From NCBI GenBank assembly GCA_963827335.1, contig CAWHAP010000023.1:248001-312000 (forward strand): a DNA stretch of 64,000 nt, read 5' to 3'. The translations under genes were made by a program, and so were the position numbers. Shown here piece by piece: positions 28,003 through 35,616 of the stretch. The notes under the pieces are model-generated. The model ran no database searches, was not told where the DNA came from, and was given only the letters and a program-made list of their open reading frames with translations. Within the stretch, counting starts at the first letter, position 1, and the number at the start of each line of letters is the position of its first letter. Source of the stretch: DASQMT01 sp963827335. Lineage in GTDB: Bacteria > Actinomycetota > Thermoleophilia > Solirubrobacterales > Solirubrobacteraceae.

Positions 28003-28035
28003 CAGGGAAGCCGCCGTGGGGACGGCGGCTCCCTG
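28003..28035 (+). terminator. Strong hairpin inside the oxalate operon
   Basis: CAGGGAAGCCGCCGT (28003-28017) pairs with ACGGCGGCTCCCTG (28022-28035) around GGGG, with one bulged A. No T-tract follows, so it may be a partial (attenuating) terminator or an mRNA stability element that separates enzyme genes from transporter genes. Confidence 0.5.
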
Positions 28036-28086
28036 CCGACGTTCGCTCGCACCGCGACCGCGGGCGGGCGACGGGGGGAGGTAACG

Positions 28087-29589
28087 ATGGGAGTGGGAGA
28101 GACGACAGGGGCCCCGATCGAGGGGGCCCCGGCGGGCACAGGCGACGGGCGGGTGTTCCGCGCGGGCAAGCTCGCGCCGATGCCGATCCGCAAGCTGCCC
28201 GAAGCGCCGGCAGCGGCGCACCTGGTGGGCCCGGCGATGATCCTGGTCGCCCTCGGCGTGGGATTCGGAGAGACGTATCTCTGGCCGCGGCTGGTGATCG
28301 TGTTCGGCCCCGACATCCGCTGGCTGTTCACGGTCGGCGTGATCGTGCAGACGGTCGTCATGTTGGAGATGGCCCGCTACGCGATGGCCACCGGCGAATC
28401 GATCTTCTTCGGCGCGGCGCGCGTGTGGCAGCCGCTCATGTGGTTCTTCTTCCTGGTGGCGATCCTGGTCTACATCTGGCCGGGGCACATCTCCGGCGGA
28501 GCCGAGGCGCTCGAGGAGCTCACCGGGATCCCGTGGCAGCTCTCGGCCACGCTCGGACTGCTCGTGATCGGCGTGATGTTCACCGTCGTCACGTTCATCT
28601 ACAACCTGATCGAGGGGCTGCTGGCGTTCCTCGTCGGCGTGCTGGTGATCGGGTCGGCGATCGTCGGAGCGTTCGTCGGCAGCCTGAGCGATCTGGGCGA
28701 CACGCTGGCCGGCACGGTCGCCTTCACGTCGGGCATCCCGGACGAGGCGTTCACGGCCGCGTTCTTCCCGATCGTCGTCGGCGCGCTCGCGTTCGCCGGC
28801 CCGTCGGGCATGCAGCAGATGTGGTACACGCTGTGGCTCCGGGACAAGGGCGCGGGCATGGGCGTGCACGTCCCGAAGGTGCGCGGCCTGATGCACGCGG
28901 GCGAGGAGGAGACCATCCCCGACTGCGGGTCGATGTTCGACACCGACGACCCGGAGGAGATGCGCAAGTGGAGGGCGTGGCGCAAGTGGGTCGCCTACGA
29001 CGCGCTGCTGCTGTTCTTCGGCATCACGATGCTGGTCACGATCATCTTCACGGTCATGGCCATGAACGCCGCGGAGCTCAATCCGGACGCTCGCCAGGCG
29101 CTGCTGGACGGCGATCGCGACGCGGCGCTGCCGGCGATGGCCGACGCGTTCGCCGAGGCGGCGAGCTTCTTCGACACGCTGTTCTTCATCTTCATCGCGA
29201 TCGTGGGCTGGAAGGCGAGCGTCGGGCTGTTCGACGCGTTCGCCCGCGGCCAGTCCGACATGACCTACTACTTCATGCCGGGCGCGAAGAAGTACAAGAT
29301 GGCCCACCTGTACGCCGGCTACCTGTGGTTCGTGATCCTGTTCGGGATCATCATCCTGAACTTCGGGCCGGCTGACGGGCCGACGCAGATCCTCGACATC
29401 CTCGCGTTCCTGTCGGCCTTCGTGATGGGCGCGTACTGCCTCACGCTGGCGGCCTGCAACAACAAGAACCTGCCGAAGAAGATCCGGCCTCACTGGATCC
29501 TGACGGTCATCCTGATACTGGGCGGGATCGGCTACCTGACGGCGATCATGTACAGCGTCATCAAGTACGGCGTCTCGGACATCGGCTGA
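28087..29589 (+). CDS. Nramp-related multi-pass membrane transporter
   Basis: A 500-residue protein with about 10-11 membrane segments after a 45-residue hydrophilic start. It resembles the divergent Nramp/SLC11-like group: GPAMILVALGVGFGETYLWPRL in the first helix, then MARYAMATGES. The classical metal-binding DPGN motif is absent; GFGE sits at the equivalent place. The metal-transport label is therefore unsafe. Its position between oxalate enzymes makes a carboxylate importer possible. A GGGGGAGGT ribosome site precedes ATG 28087. The stop overlaps the next ATG by one base. Confidence 0.78.
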   Translation: MGVGETTGAPIEGAPAGTGDGRVFRAGKLAPMPIRKLPEAPAAAHLVGPAMILVALGVGFGETYLWPRLVIVFGPDIRWLFTVGVIVQTVVMLEMARYAMATGESIFFGAARVWQPLMWFFFLVAILVYIWPGHISGGAEALEELTGIPWQLSATLGLLVIGVMFTVVTFIYNLIEGLLAFLVGVLVIGSAIVGAFVGSLSDLGDTLAGTVAFTSGIPDEAFTAAFFPIVVGALAFAGPSGMQQMWYTLWLRDKGAGMGVHVPKVRGLMHAGEEETIPDCGSMFDTDDPEEMRKWRAWRKWVAYDALLLFFGITMLVTIIFTVMAMNAAELNPDARQALLDGDRDAALPAMADAFAEAASFFDTLFFIFIAIVGWKASVGLFDAFARGQSDMTYYFMPGAKKYKMAHLYAGYLWFVILFGIIILNFGPADGPTQILDILAFLSAFVMGAYCLTLAACNNKNLPKKIRPHWILTVILILGGIGYLTAIMYSVIKYGVSDIG

Positions 29590-30194
29590 TGCGCGGAGCC
29601 GACGGACACATCGCGCCCGCCGTGCGGGCGCCGGGCGCCGCCCCGTGGGAGTACCTGGGGCGGCGCCAGATGCTCGAGCTGGCCGTGCCGGGCATCGCGA
29701 TCGGGCTGCTGTGCGGGATCATCACGGGCGGCGCACTCGCGGCCGGAGGGCTGGCGCTCGACGTCGCCCTCTTCGCGGGCGTCACGCTCGCCGTCCCGCT
29801 CGCGATCGCGGGCGGGGGCTTCGAGCTGCTGCTGGCGCGGGGTCGGTTCCCGCTCAGCGCGCTCACGCCGGTCGTGCTGTTCTGGGCGGTCGCGTTCCCG
29901 CTCGTCCGGATCGTGCACGCGGGGGTGCTCGACGTCTACGCGGGGGAGTCGGTCGCCGTCCCGCACGGCTGGCTCGACTTCATCGTCTACCAGGTGCTGC
30001 TGAGCGTGGCCTTCGGCATCGGCTACTGGTGGCTGCACGAGAACTTCGCTCCCCGCTGGTGGTACCACCTGCGCGAGCGCAACCCGGTCGCGGCGCAGTA
30101 CATGGGCGTGCTCATCCAGCATGTCGCGGAGACCGACCAGCGGGAGCAACAGCGCAAACGGCGGCGCAAGCCACGCCGTGGATCCGGAGGGTGA
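29589..30194 (+). CDS. Small polytopic membrane protein, transporter partner
   Basis: A 201-residue protein of unknown family with about four hydrophobic segments (near residues 30-50, 55-75, 90-108 and 130-150) and a very basic C-terminal tail (QRKRRRKPRRGSGG). It starts at an ATG sharing one base with the stop of the Nramp-related gene and ends 3 bases before the SucC-like gene. Coupled translation suggests that it is an accessory subunit of the transporter. Confidence 0.7.
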   Translation: MRGADGHIAPAVRAPGAAPWEYLGRRQMLELAVPGIAIGLLCGIITGGALAAGGLALDVALFAGVTLAVPLAIAGGGFELLLARGRFPLSALTPVVLFWAVAFPLVRIVHAGVLDVYAGESVAVPHGWLDFIVYQVLLSVAFGIGYWWLHENFAPRWWYHLRERNPVAAQYMGVLIQHVAETDQREQQRKRRRKPRRGSGG

Positions 30195-30197
30195 TCG

Positions 30198-31361
30198 ATG
30201 GACCTGCTCGAGTACCAGGGCAAGCAGCTGTTCGCGCGGCACGGCGTGCCGGTCCCGGCGGGGCTCCCTGCCGAGACCGTCGACGAGGCCGTCAAGGCGG
30301 CCGACGAGATCGGGTACCCCTGCGTGGTCAAGGCGCAGGTCCAGATCGGCGGCCGCGGGAAGCTCGGCGGGATCAAGGTCGCAGCGGACCGCGACGAGGC
30401 CCGTGCGCACGCCACGGCGATCCTGGGGATGGACATCCGCGGCCTCCGGGTCCACGAGGTGTGGATCGAGGAGGCCTCGGAGATCGAGGCCGAGTACTAC
30501 GCGTCGATCGTCTTCGACCGCAGTGCGCGCGCGCCGCTGCTGATGTTCTCGACCAAGGGCGGGATGGACATCGAGCAGGTCGCCGAGGAGGATCCCGGCG
30601 CGATCGCGACGCTGCACGTCGACCCGCTGCTGGGCTACCAGGACTTCCACGGGCGGCGGCTCGCGTTCGAGGCCGGCGTCGACGCCGACCTGGTCCGCCC
30701 GCTCACCGCCATGCTGGCCAAGCTCTATGCCACGTTCGTGGGCGAGGACGCGATGCTCATCGAGGTCAACCCGCTGATCGTCACGCCCGAGCGCGACCTG
30801 CGGGCGCTCGACGCCAAGGTGACGCTCGACGGCAGCGCGCTGTTCCGGCACCCGGAGAACGCGGCGCTGCGCGATCCGTCCGCCGAGGACGTGCAGGAGC
30901 AGATGGCGAAGGAGCGCGGCCTGACGTACGTCAAGCTCGACGGCGACGTCGGCGTGCTGGGCAACGGCGCCGGGCTGGTGATGTCCACGCTCGACGTGGT
31001 CGCGCACGTGGGCGGCCGGCCGGCCAACTTCCTCGACGCCGGCGGCGGCTCCAAGGCCGACGCGATCGTCGCGGCGGTCGAGGTGATCCTCTCCGACGAG
31101 AAGGTGAAGGCGGTGCTGTTCAACATCTTCGGCGGGATCACCCGCTGCGACGAGGTCGCCAAGGGTCTGATCGAGGCCTTCCAGCAGGTCCACCCCCAGG
31201 TGCCGTTCGTCGTCCGGCTCGACGGCACGAACGACGAGGAGGGCCGCCGCCTGCTGAGCGATGCGCAGCTGCCCGGGCTCGAGGTCTGCGCGACCATGCT
31301 CGAGGCCGCCGAGCGCGTCGTCGCGCTCGCCGCCGCCACGCCGACCGTGCACGCGTCATGA
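30198..31361 (+). CDS. Succinate/malate--CoA ligase beta subunit (SucC/MtkA-like)
   Basis: A 387-residue ATP-grasp subunit (MDLLEYQGKQLFARHGVPVP). It has the nucleotide-binding VVKAQVQIGGRGK, the metal and CoA-ligase segments IEVNPLIV and FLDAGGG, and the GGITRCDEVAKG loop. It forms an alpha/beta ligase with the next gene and uses ATP or GTP to make an acyl-CoA. The placement in a C2-acid operon, away from citric-acid-cycle genes, makes malate-CoA ligase or another acid-CoA ligase as likely as plain succinyl-CoA synthetase. Confidence 0.9.
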   Translation: MDLLEYQGKQLFARHGVPVPAGLPAETVDEAVKAADEIGYPCVVKAQVQIGGRGKLGGIKVAADRDEARAHATAILGMDIRGLRVHEVWIEEASEIEAEYYASIVFDRSARAPLLMFSTKGGMDIEQVAEEDPGAIATLHVDPLLGYQDFHGRRLAFEAGVDADLVRPLTAMLAKLYATFVGEDAMLIEVNPLIVTPERDLRALDAKVTLDGSALFRHPENAALRDPSAEDVQEQMAKERGLTYVKLDGDVGVLGNGAGLVMSTLDVVAHVGGRPANFLDAGGGSKADAIVAAVEVILSDEKVKAVLFNIFGGITRCDEVAKGLIEAFQQVHPQVPFVVRLDGTNDEEGRRLLSDAQLPGLEVCATMLEAAERVVALAAATPTVHAS

Positions 31362-32233
31362 GCATCGTCGTCGGCAACGACACGCGGCTGTGCGTGTCCG
31401 GCATCACGGGCCGCGAGGGCACGTTCCACGCGCTCAACAACAAGCGCTACGGCACGCAGGTCGTCTCGGGCGTGACGCCCGGCAAGGGCGGCCAGGACGT
31501 GGAGGGCGTGCCGGTCTTCGACACGTTCCGCAGCGCGGTCGAGGAGACCGGCGCCAACACCGCGATGGTGTTCGTGCCTCCGCGCTTCGCCGCCGACTCG
31601 ATCCTCGAGGCGGCCGAGGCCGGCATCGAGACGATCATCACGATCACCGAGGGGATCCCCGCCCACGACGAGCTGCGCGTGAGCACCCATCTGGCCCGGA
31701 CCGAGGGCGTCCGGTTGATCGGACCGAACTGCCCCGGCGTGCTGTCCCCGGGCAAGGCCAACGTCGGGATCATCCCGGCCGCGTTCTTCAAGGAGGGCAA
31801 CGTCGGCGTCGTGTCGCGCTCGGGGACGCTGACCTACCAGATCGGCAACGAGCTGGCGCAGCGCGGGTTCGGCAACTCGAGCATCGTCGGCATCGGCGGC
31901 GACCCGGTCCCGGGCACGAGCTTCATCGACGTGCTCGAGCTGTTCGAGGCCGATCCCGAGACGGAGATGATCGTGATGGCGGGCGAGATCGGCGGGTCGG
32001 CGGAGGAGGAGGCCGCAGAGTACATCGCCGAGCACGTGAGCAAGCCCGTCGTCGCCTACATCGCGGGCTTCACGGCGCCGCCCGGCAAGACGATGGGCCA
32101 CGCGGGCGCGATCGTGTCGGGCTCGGCGGGCACGGCGAAGGCCAAGCAGGAGGCGCTCGAAGCCGCCGGCGTCCGCGTCGGCCAGACCCCGACCGAGGTG
32201 TCCGACATCGCCGCCGAGATGCTCGGCGGCTGA
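31358..32233 (+). CDS. Succinate/malate--CoA ligase alpha subunit (SucD/MtkB-like)
   Basis: A 291-residue CoA-binding and catalytic subunit. It starts in the last codons of the beta gene (ATGA overlap). It contains the CoA-binding GITGREGTFH, the GPNCPGVLSPG segment, and the phosphorylated His248 in GHAGAIVSG. It completes the heteromeric ligase with the upstream gene. Sequence alone does not separate succinate from malate specificity. Confidence 0.92.
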   Translation: MSIVVGNDTRLCVSGITGREGTFHALNNKRYGTQVVSGVTPGKGGQDVEGVPVFDTFRSAVEETGANTAMVFVPPRFAADSILEAAEAGIETIITITEGIPAHDELRVSTHLARTEGVRLIGPNCPGVLSPGKANVGIIPAAFFKEGNVGVVSRSGTLTYQIGNELAQRGFGNSSIVGIGGDPVPGTSFIDVLELFEADPETEMIVMAGEIGGSAEEEAAEYIAEHVSKPVVAYIAGFTAPPGKTMGHAGAIVSGSAGTAKAKQEALEAAGVRVGQTPTEVSDIAAEMLGG

Positions 32234-32242
32234 GCGGACGGC

Positions 32243-33418
32243 ATGCTGGATGTCGACGAGGCCCGCGCCGGGGAGGGCGGCGCGCCGCCGCCCGGCGGCG
32301 GCCGCCGCGGGCTGCTCAGCTTCCTGTTCAGCGGCAGCGGGTGGCCGTACCTGCTGGTCCCGTTCATCCCGCTGGCGATCGCGCTCGAGCTGGGGCATGT
32401 CAGCCCCACGTTGATCTTCTTCGCCTCGGCGATCGGCGTCGTCCCGACCGCGGCGGTCATGGGCACGGCGACCGAGGAGCTCGCCGACCGCGCCGGGCCC
32501 GGCATCGGCGGCCTGCTGAACGTGACCTTCGGCAACCTGCCGGAGCTGCTGATCGCGTTCTTCGCCCTGCGCGAGGGACTGCACGAGGTCGTCAAGGCGT
32601 CGATCATCGGCTCGGTCCTGGGCAACGTGCTGCTCGTCCTGGGCGGCTCGATGCTCGTCGGAGGCCTGCGCCGCGACCGTCAGGAGTTCAACCAGAAGGC
32701 GGCGAGCTCGCAGGCCGCGATGCTGATCCTCGCCCTGGCGGCGCTGACGATGCCCGCGGTCTTCGAGCTCGTCAAGGGCGGCGGCCTGCCGCTGCCGGGG
32801 GACGAGCTCGTGTCGTTCGACAGCGCGGTCGAGGAGCTGTCGCTGGTCGTGGCGATCGTGCTGCTGGTCGCCTACGCGGGCGGGCTGTGGTTCTCGCTCA
32901 TGAGCCATCGCGACCTGTTCAACCCGCCGGACGACGACGAGGAGGACGCCGCGCACGGATGGTCGATCAAGCGCGCCGTGATCATCCTGGCGATCGCGGG
33001 CCTGGCGGTCGGGCTCATGTCCGAGATCCTCGTCGGGTCGATCGCCCACACGGCCGAGTCGATGGGGCTGAGCGAGTTCTTCATCGGCGCGGTCATCGTC
33101 GCCATCGTCGGGAACGCGGCCGAGCACTGGGTGGCCGTCTACGTCGCGGCGAAGGACAAGATGGACCTGGCGATCAACATCGCCGTCGGCTCGGCCGCGC
33201 AGGTGGCGCTCTTCGTCGGCCCGGTGCTGGTGGTGATCTCGTTCTTCGTCGGGCCCGGGCCGCTCGCGCTCGTGTTCAACGGCTTCGAGCTCGCCGGCAT
33301 CGTGCTGGCGGTGATCATCGCCAGCCATGTCACGAGCCAGGGCGAGTCGACGTGGTTCGAGGGGCTGATGCTCCTCGCGCTCTACGCCGTGCTCGCCGCA
33401 TCGTTCCTGTACGCGTAG
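32243..33418 (+). CDS. Ca2+/H+ antiporter (CaCA superfamily, CAX type)
   Basis: A 391-residue protein with about 11 membrane segments in two homologous halves. The first half has GGLLNVTFGNLPELLIAF (Glu101) and the second GAVIVAIVGNAAEHWVAV. These are the paired acidic repeats that bind Ca2+ in CAX exchangers. An acidic loop (DDDEEDAAHG) joins the halves. It would expel Ca2+ in exchange for protons. It begins 9 bases after the SucD-like gene in the oxalate operon, which fits release of calcium when calcium oxalate is consumed. Confidence 0.88.
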   Translation: MLDVDEARAGEGGAPPPGGGRRGLLSFLFSGSGWPYLLVPFIPLAIALELGHVSPTLIFFASAIGVVPTAAVMGTATEELADRAGPGIGGLLNVTFGNLPELLIAFFALREGLHEVVKASIIGSVLGNVLLVLGGSMLVGGLRRDRQEFNQKAASSQAAMLILALAALTMPAVFELVKGGGLPLPGDELVSFDSAVEELSLVVAIVLLVAYAGGLWFSLMSHRDLFNPPDDDEEDAAHGWSIKRAVIILAIAGLAVGLMSEILVGSIAHTAESMGLSEFFIGAVIVAIVGNAAEHWVAVYVAAKDKMDLAINIAVGSAAQVALFVGPVLVVISFFVGPGPLALVFNGFELAGIVLAVIIASHVTSQGESTWFEGLMLLALYAVLAASFLYA

Positions 33419-33424
33419 CGGCAC

Positions 33425-34162
33425 GTGCTCGAGCTGTGGCAGCTGCTCGCAGGCGGCGCCGTGGTCCTGGCGGCCGGGTTCATCGGCGGCGCCACCGGCT
33501 TCGGCTTCTCGCTCGTCGCCACGCCGCTGCTGCTGCTGCTCGGCTTGTCGCTGCCGTTCGCCGTGACCGTCAACATGGCGCTCGCCGTCCCGACCCGGCT
33601 CACGGTCGCGGTCCGGTTCCGCGACGACGTGCGCCCGCGCCGCGCCGCCGGCCTGATCGTCGGCAGCATCCCGGGGCTCTGGCTGGGCACCGCGGTGCTG
33701 ACCACGGTGGCGGAGTCGACGATCAAGGTGTGCGCGGGCCTGGTCGTGATGGGCGCGGCGGTGCTGCTGTGGCGCTCGATCTCGGCGCCGCCGCCGCGGC
33801 CGGTGCCGGGAGCGCCGCTGGCGGCGGGCCTCGCCGGCGGCTTCCTCGGCGCCGCGACGGCGCTCAACGGCATCGCGCCCGTGCTGCTCCTCGCGCGCGA
33901 CAAGGCGGCGCCGCGCAGCTTCCTCGCGGATCTCGCGGTCTACTTCGTCGTGTCGAACGCGATCGGCCTGGTGATCCTGGTCGCGCACGAGGCGGTCGTG
34001 GAGGACGCGCTGTTCCCCGCGTTCCCGCTGTGGCTGCCGGCCTCGCTCGCCGGGAACTGGATCGGCACGATGGTCGGCCCGCGCCTGCCCGAGGCCACCT
34101 TCCGCCGGATCACGCTCGGGATCGTGTTCCTGGCCGGCGCGGTGACGGCGTTCGCCGCCTAG
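33425..34162 (+). CDS. TauE/SafE-family permease
   Basis: A 245-residue membrane protein with seven or eight hydrophobic segments. The GGATGFGFSLVATPLLLLLG start is typical of TauE/SafE (DUF81) proteins, which move organic anions such as sulfoacetate across the membrane. GTG 33425 is 6 bases after the Ca2+/H+ antiporter stop. Formate, oxalate or another small acid is a candidate substrate by context only. Its stop overlaps the end of the convergent gene by 4 bases. Confidence 0.85.
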   Translation: MLELWQLLAGGAVVLAAGFIGGATGFGFSLVATPLLLLLGLSLPFAVTVNMALAVPTRLTVAVRFRDDVRPRRAAGLIVGSIPGLWLGTAVLTTVAESTIKVCAGLVVMGAAVLLWRSISAPPPRPVPGAPLAAGLAGGFLGAATALNGIAPVLLLARDKAAPRSFLADLAVYFVVSNAIGLVILVAHEAVVEDALFPAFPLWLPASLAGNWIGTMVGPRLPEATFRRITLGIVFLAGAVTAFAA

Positions 34163-34668
34163 CGGCTGACCGCGGTCCGGACCGCCGCGGCGACGCGGGT
34201 CAGCCCGCGGGCGGCCGCCTCGGCGCCGCGCGCGTCGAGCGCGCCGTTCGCGCCGCCGTACAGCGGCAGGCGGGATGCGACCTCGTGCTGCGCCGCGACC
34301 GCGGTGTGGGCGACGGAGGCGTCGATGAGCGCGTGGACCAGCCCGAAGCCGGCGGCGAGCCGTGCCGTCAGCGCGGGGTCCTGCATCAGGTCGGCGCGGT
34401 CGTCGTCGAGGTCGCGCAGGACCGGTGCGGCGTCGTCCGGAGCGGCGCCGAGCTCGGCGAGCTCCACGGCGATCGCGAGGCGATCGACCTCCGGGCGGCC
34501 GTGCGCGACGTCGACCGCGCGGTGCGCGGCGAGCGCGATCAGCGCGTGGTCCGCCGCAGCGAGGAGGCGGATGCGGGCAAGGGCGGTGCTGCCGGCGTCG
34601 GCGAGCTCGCTCGCCTCTGCGAGCTGCGCCCGGGAGTGGGCCAGGTGGTTCGGCGTCGTCGTGCTCAT
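34159..34668 (-). CDS. Hypothetical alanine-rich helical protein
   Basis: I do not recognise this 169-residue protein. I start it at ATG 34668, which has an AGGA eight bases upstream; an earlier in-frame ATG-containing extension runs into the AT-rich promoter region. It is rich in Ala, Leu, Asp and Arg with long amphipathic helices and no signal peptide or membrane segment. It is transcribed away from the hyi operon, and its end overlaps the TauE/SafE gene by 4 bases. The intergenic AT-rich stretch 34669-34793 serves both directions. Confidence 0.65.
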   Translation of the reverse strand: MSTTTPNHLAHSRAQLAEASELADAGSTALARIRLLAAADHALIALAAHRAVDVAHGRPEVDRLAIAVELAELGAAPDDAAPVLRDLDDDRADLMQDPALTARLAAGFGLVHALIDASVAHTAVAAQHEVASRLPLYGGANGALDARGAEAAARGLTRVAAAVRTAVSR

Positions 34669-34733
34669 AGTGGGATCCTGGGTCTGGGGAGGTAGCGAAA
34701 CAAAACCCAGTATAGCGGTCTTATCCACGACGT

Positions 34734-34751
34734 TTTCCGTTATGCGGGAAA
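34734..34751. promoter_or_regulatory. Candidate IclR operator TTCC-N8-GGAA (hyi promoter)
   Basis: TTTCCGTTATGCGGGAAA lies directly upstream of the -35 of hyi. The same TTCC-N8-GGAA form with a following A stands before the IclR gene at 38307-38324. IclR-family sites such as TGGAAAT-N-ATTTCCA are of similar inverted-repeat type. Confidence 0.5.
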
Positions 34752-34757
34752 TGTTTT

Positions 34758-34785
34758 TTGACATACGGAAGATGCGCGCTAGCGT
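34758..34785 (+). promoter_or_regulatory. Candidate promoter of hyi-glxR-gcl
   Basis: TTGACA (34758-34763) and TAGCGT (34780-34785) are 16 bases apart. The expected transcript start is at or just before ATG 34794, and no Shine-Dalgarno site is seen, so the mRNA may be leaderless. Confidence 0.5.
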
Positions 34786-34793
34786 GCGGGCCC

Positions 34794-35594
34794 ATGCCGC
34801 GCTTCTGCCTGAACGTCTCGATCCTCTTCACCGAGGTCCCGCTGCTCGAGCGGTTCGCCCGTGCGCGTGATGCCGGCTTCGATGCCGTCGAGCTCTGGTG
34901 GCCGAGCGGGGAGGACCTCTCCGCCGTCCGCGCCGCGATCGAGGACGCCGGGGTCGAGGTCATCGGGCTGAACTTCGACGCCGGCGACATGCCGGCCGGC
35001 GACCGCGGCCTGATCAGCGACCCGGCCCGCCGGGAGGCGTTCCGCGCCAACGTGCCCGTCGCCCTCGAGCTGGCGGACGCCGTCGGATGCCGGAAGCTCA
35101 ACGCCCTCGCCGGCCACGAGCTGCCGGGCATGGAGCGCGTGGCGCAGCTCGAGCTCGCACGCGACAACGTGCGCTTCGCGGCCGACGCCGCTCGCGCGCA
35201 GGGCGCCGAGGTGCTGATCGAGGCCGTCAACACGTACGAGAACGGTCCCTATCTGCTGTCGAGCACCCAGGCCGCTTCGGACTTCGTGCACAACGTCGGG
35301 CGCGGCAACGTGAAGCTGCAGTACGACGCCTACCACATGCAGCGCATGGAGGGCGACCTGACGGCGACGATCGAGCGCCACCTGCACGAGATCGCCCACG
35401 TCCAGATCGCCGACAGCCCGGGCCGTGGCCGGCCGGGCACCGGCGAGATCAACTTCGAGTACGTCCTGGCGCGCCTCGCCGAGCTCGGCTACGAAGGCCA
35501 TGTCGGCCTGGAGTACAAGGCGCCGGCGGGCGACACCGAGGCCGCCCTCGCGTGGCTGCCGCGCGAGCAGCGCGGCACCCGCGCCCGGGCCTGA
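34794..35594 (+). CDS. hyi: Hydroxypyruvate isomerase
   Basis: A 266-residue TIM-barrel protein close in length to E. coli Hyi. It interconverts hydroxypyruvate and tartronate semialdehyde. Recognisable parts are MPRFCLNVSILFTEVP, FDAVELWWP, VLIEAVNTYENGPYLL (metal-binding Glu) and HVGLEYKAPAGDTEAAL (second Glu). ATG 34794 is chosen because the upstream in-frame TTG is the -35 hexamer. It is the first gene of the glyoxylate operon with glxR and gcl. Confidence 0.93.
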   Translation: MPRFCLNVSILFTEVPLLERFARARDAGFDAVELWWPSGEDLSAVRAAIEDAGVEVIGLNFDAGDMPAGDRGLISDPARREAFRANVPVALELADAVGCRKLNALAGHELPGMERVAQLELARDNVRFAADAARAQGAEVLIEAVNTYENGPYLLSSTQAASDFVHNVGRGNVKLQYDAYHMQRMEGDLTATIERHLHEIAHVQIADSPGRGRPGTGEINFEYVLARLAELGYEGHVGLEYKAPAGDTEAALAWLPREQRGTRARA

Positions 35595-35616
35595 CGCGAG
35601 CGGAGAGGAGCACGGA

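Noticed and set aside
30725..33988. A 1087-codon open frame on the minus strand opposite the SucCD-like, CAX and TauE/SafE genes
   Set aside because: It is low-complexity (Arg/Asp/His/Gly) and antisense to genes with clear motifs. Long antisense frames are expected at this GC content. Similar ones at 9468-12485 and 25608-28361 were left out for the same reason.
34758..34793. TTG 34758 as start of hydroxypyruvate isomerase
   Set aside because: It is the first base of the consensus TTGACA, and family alignment by memory starts at MPRFCLN.
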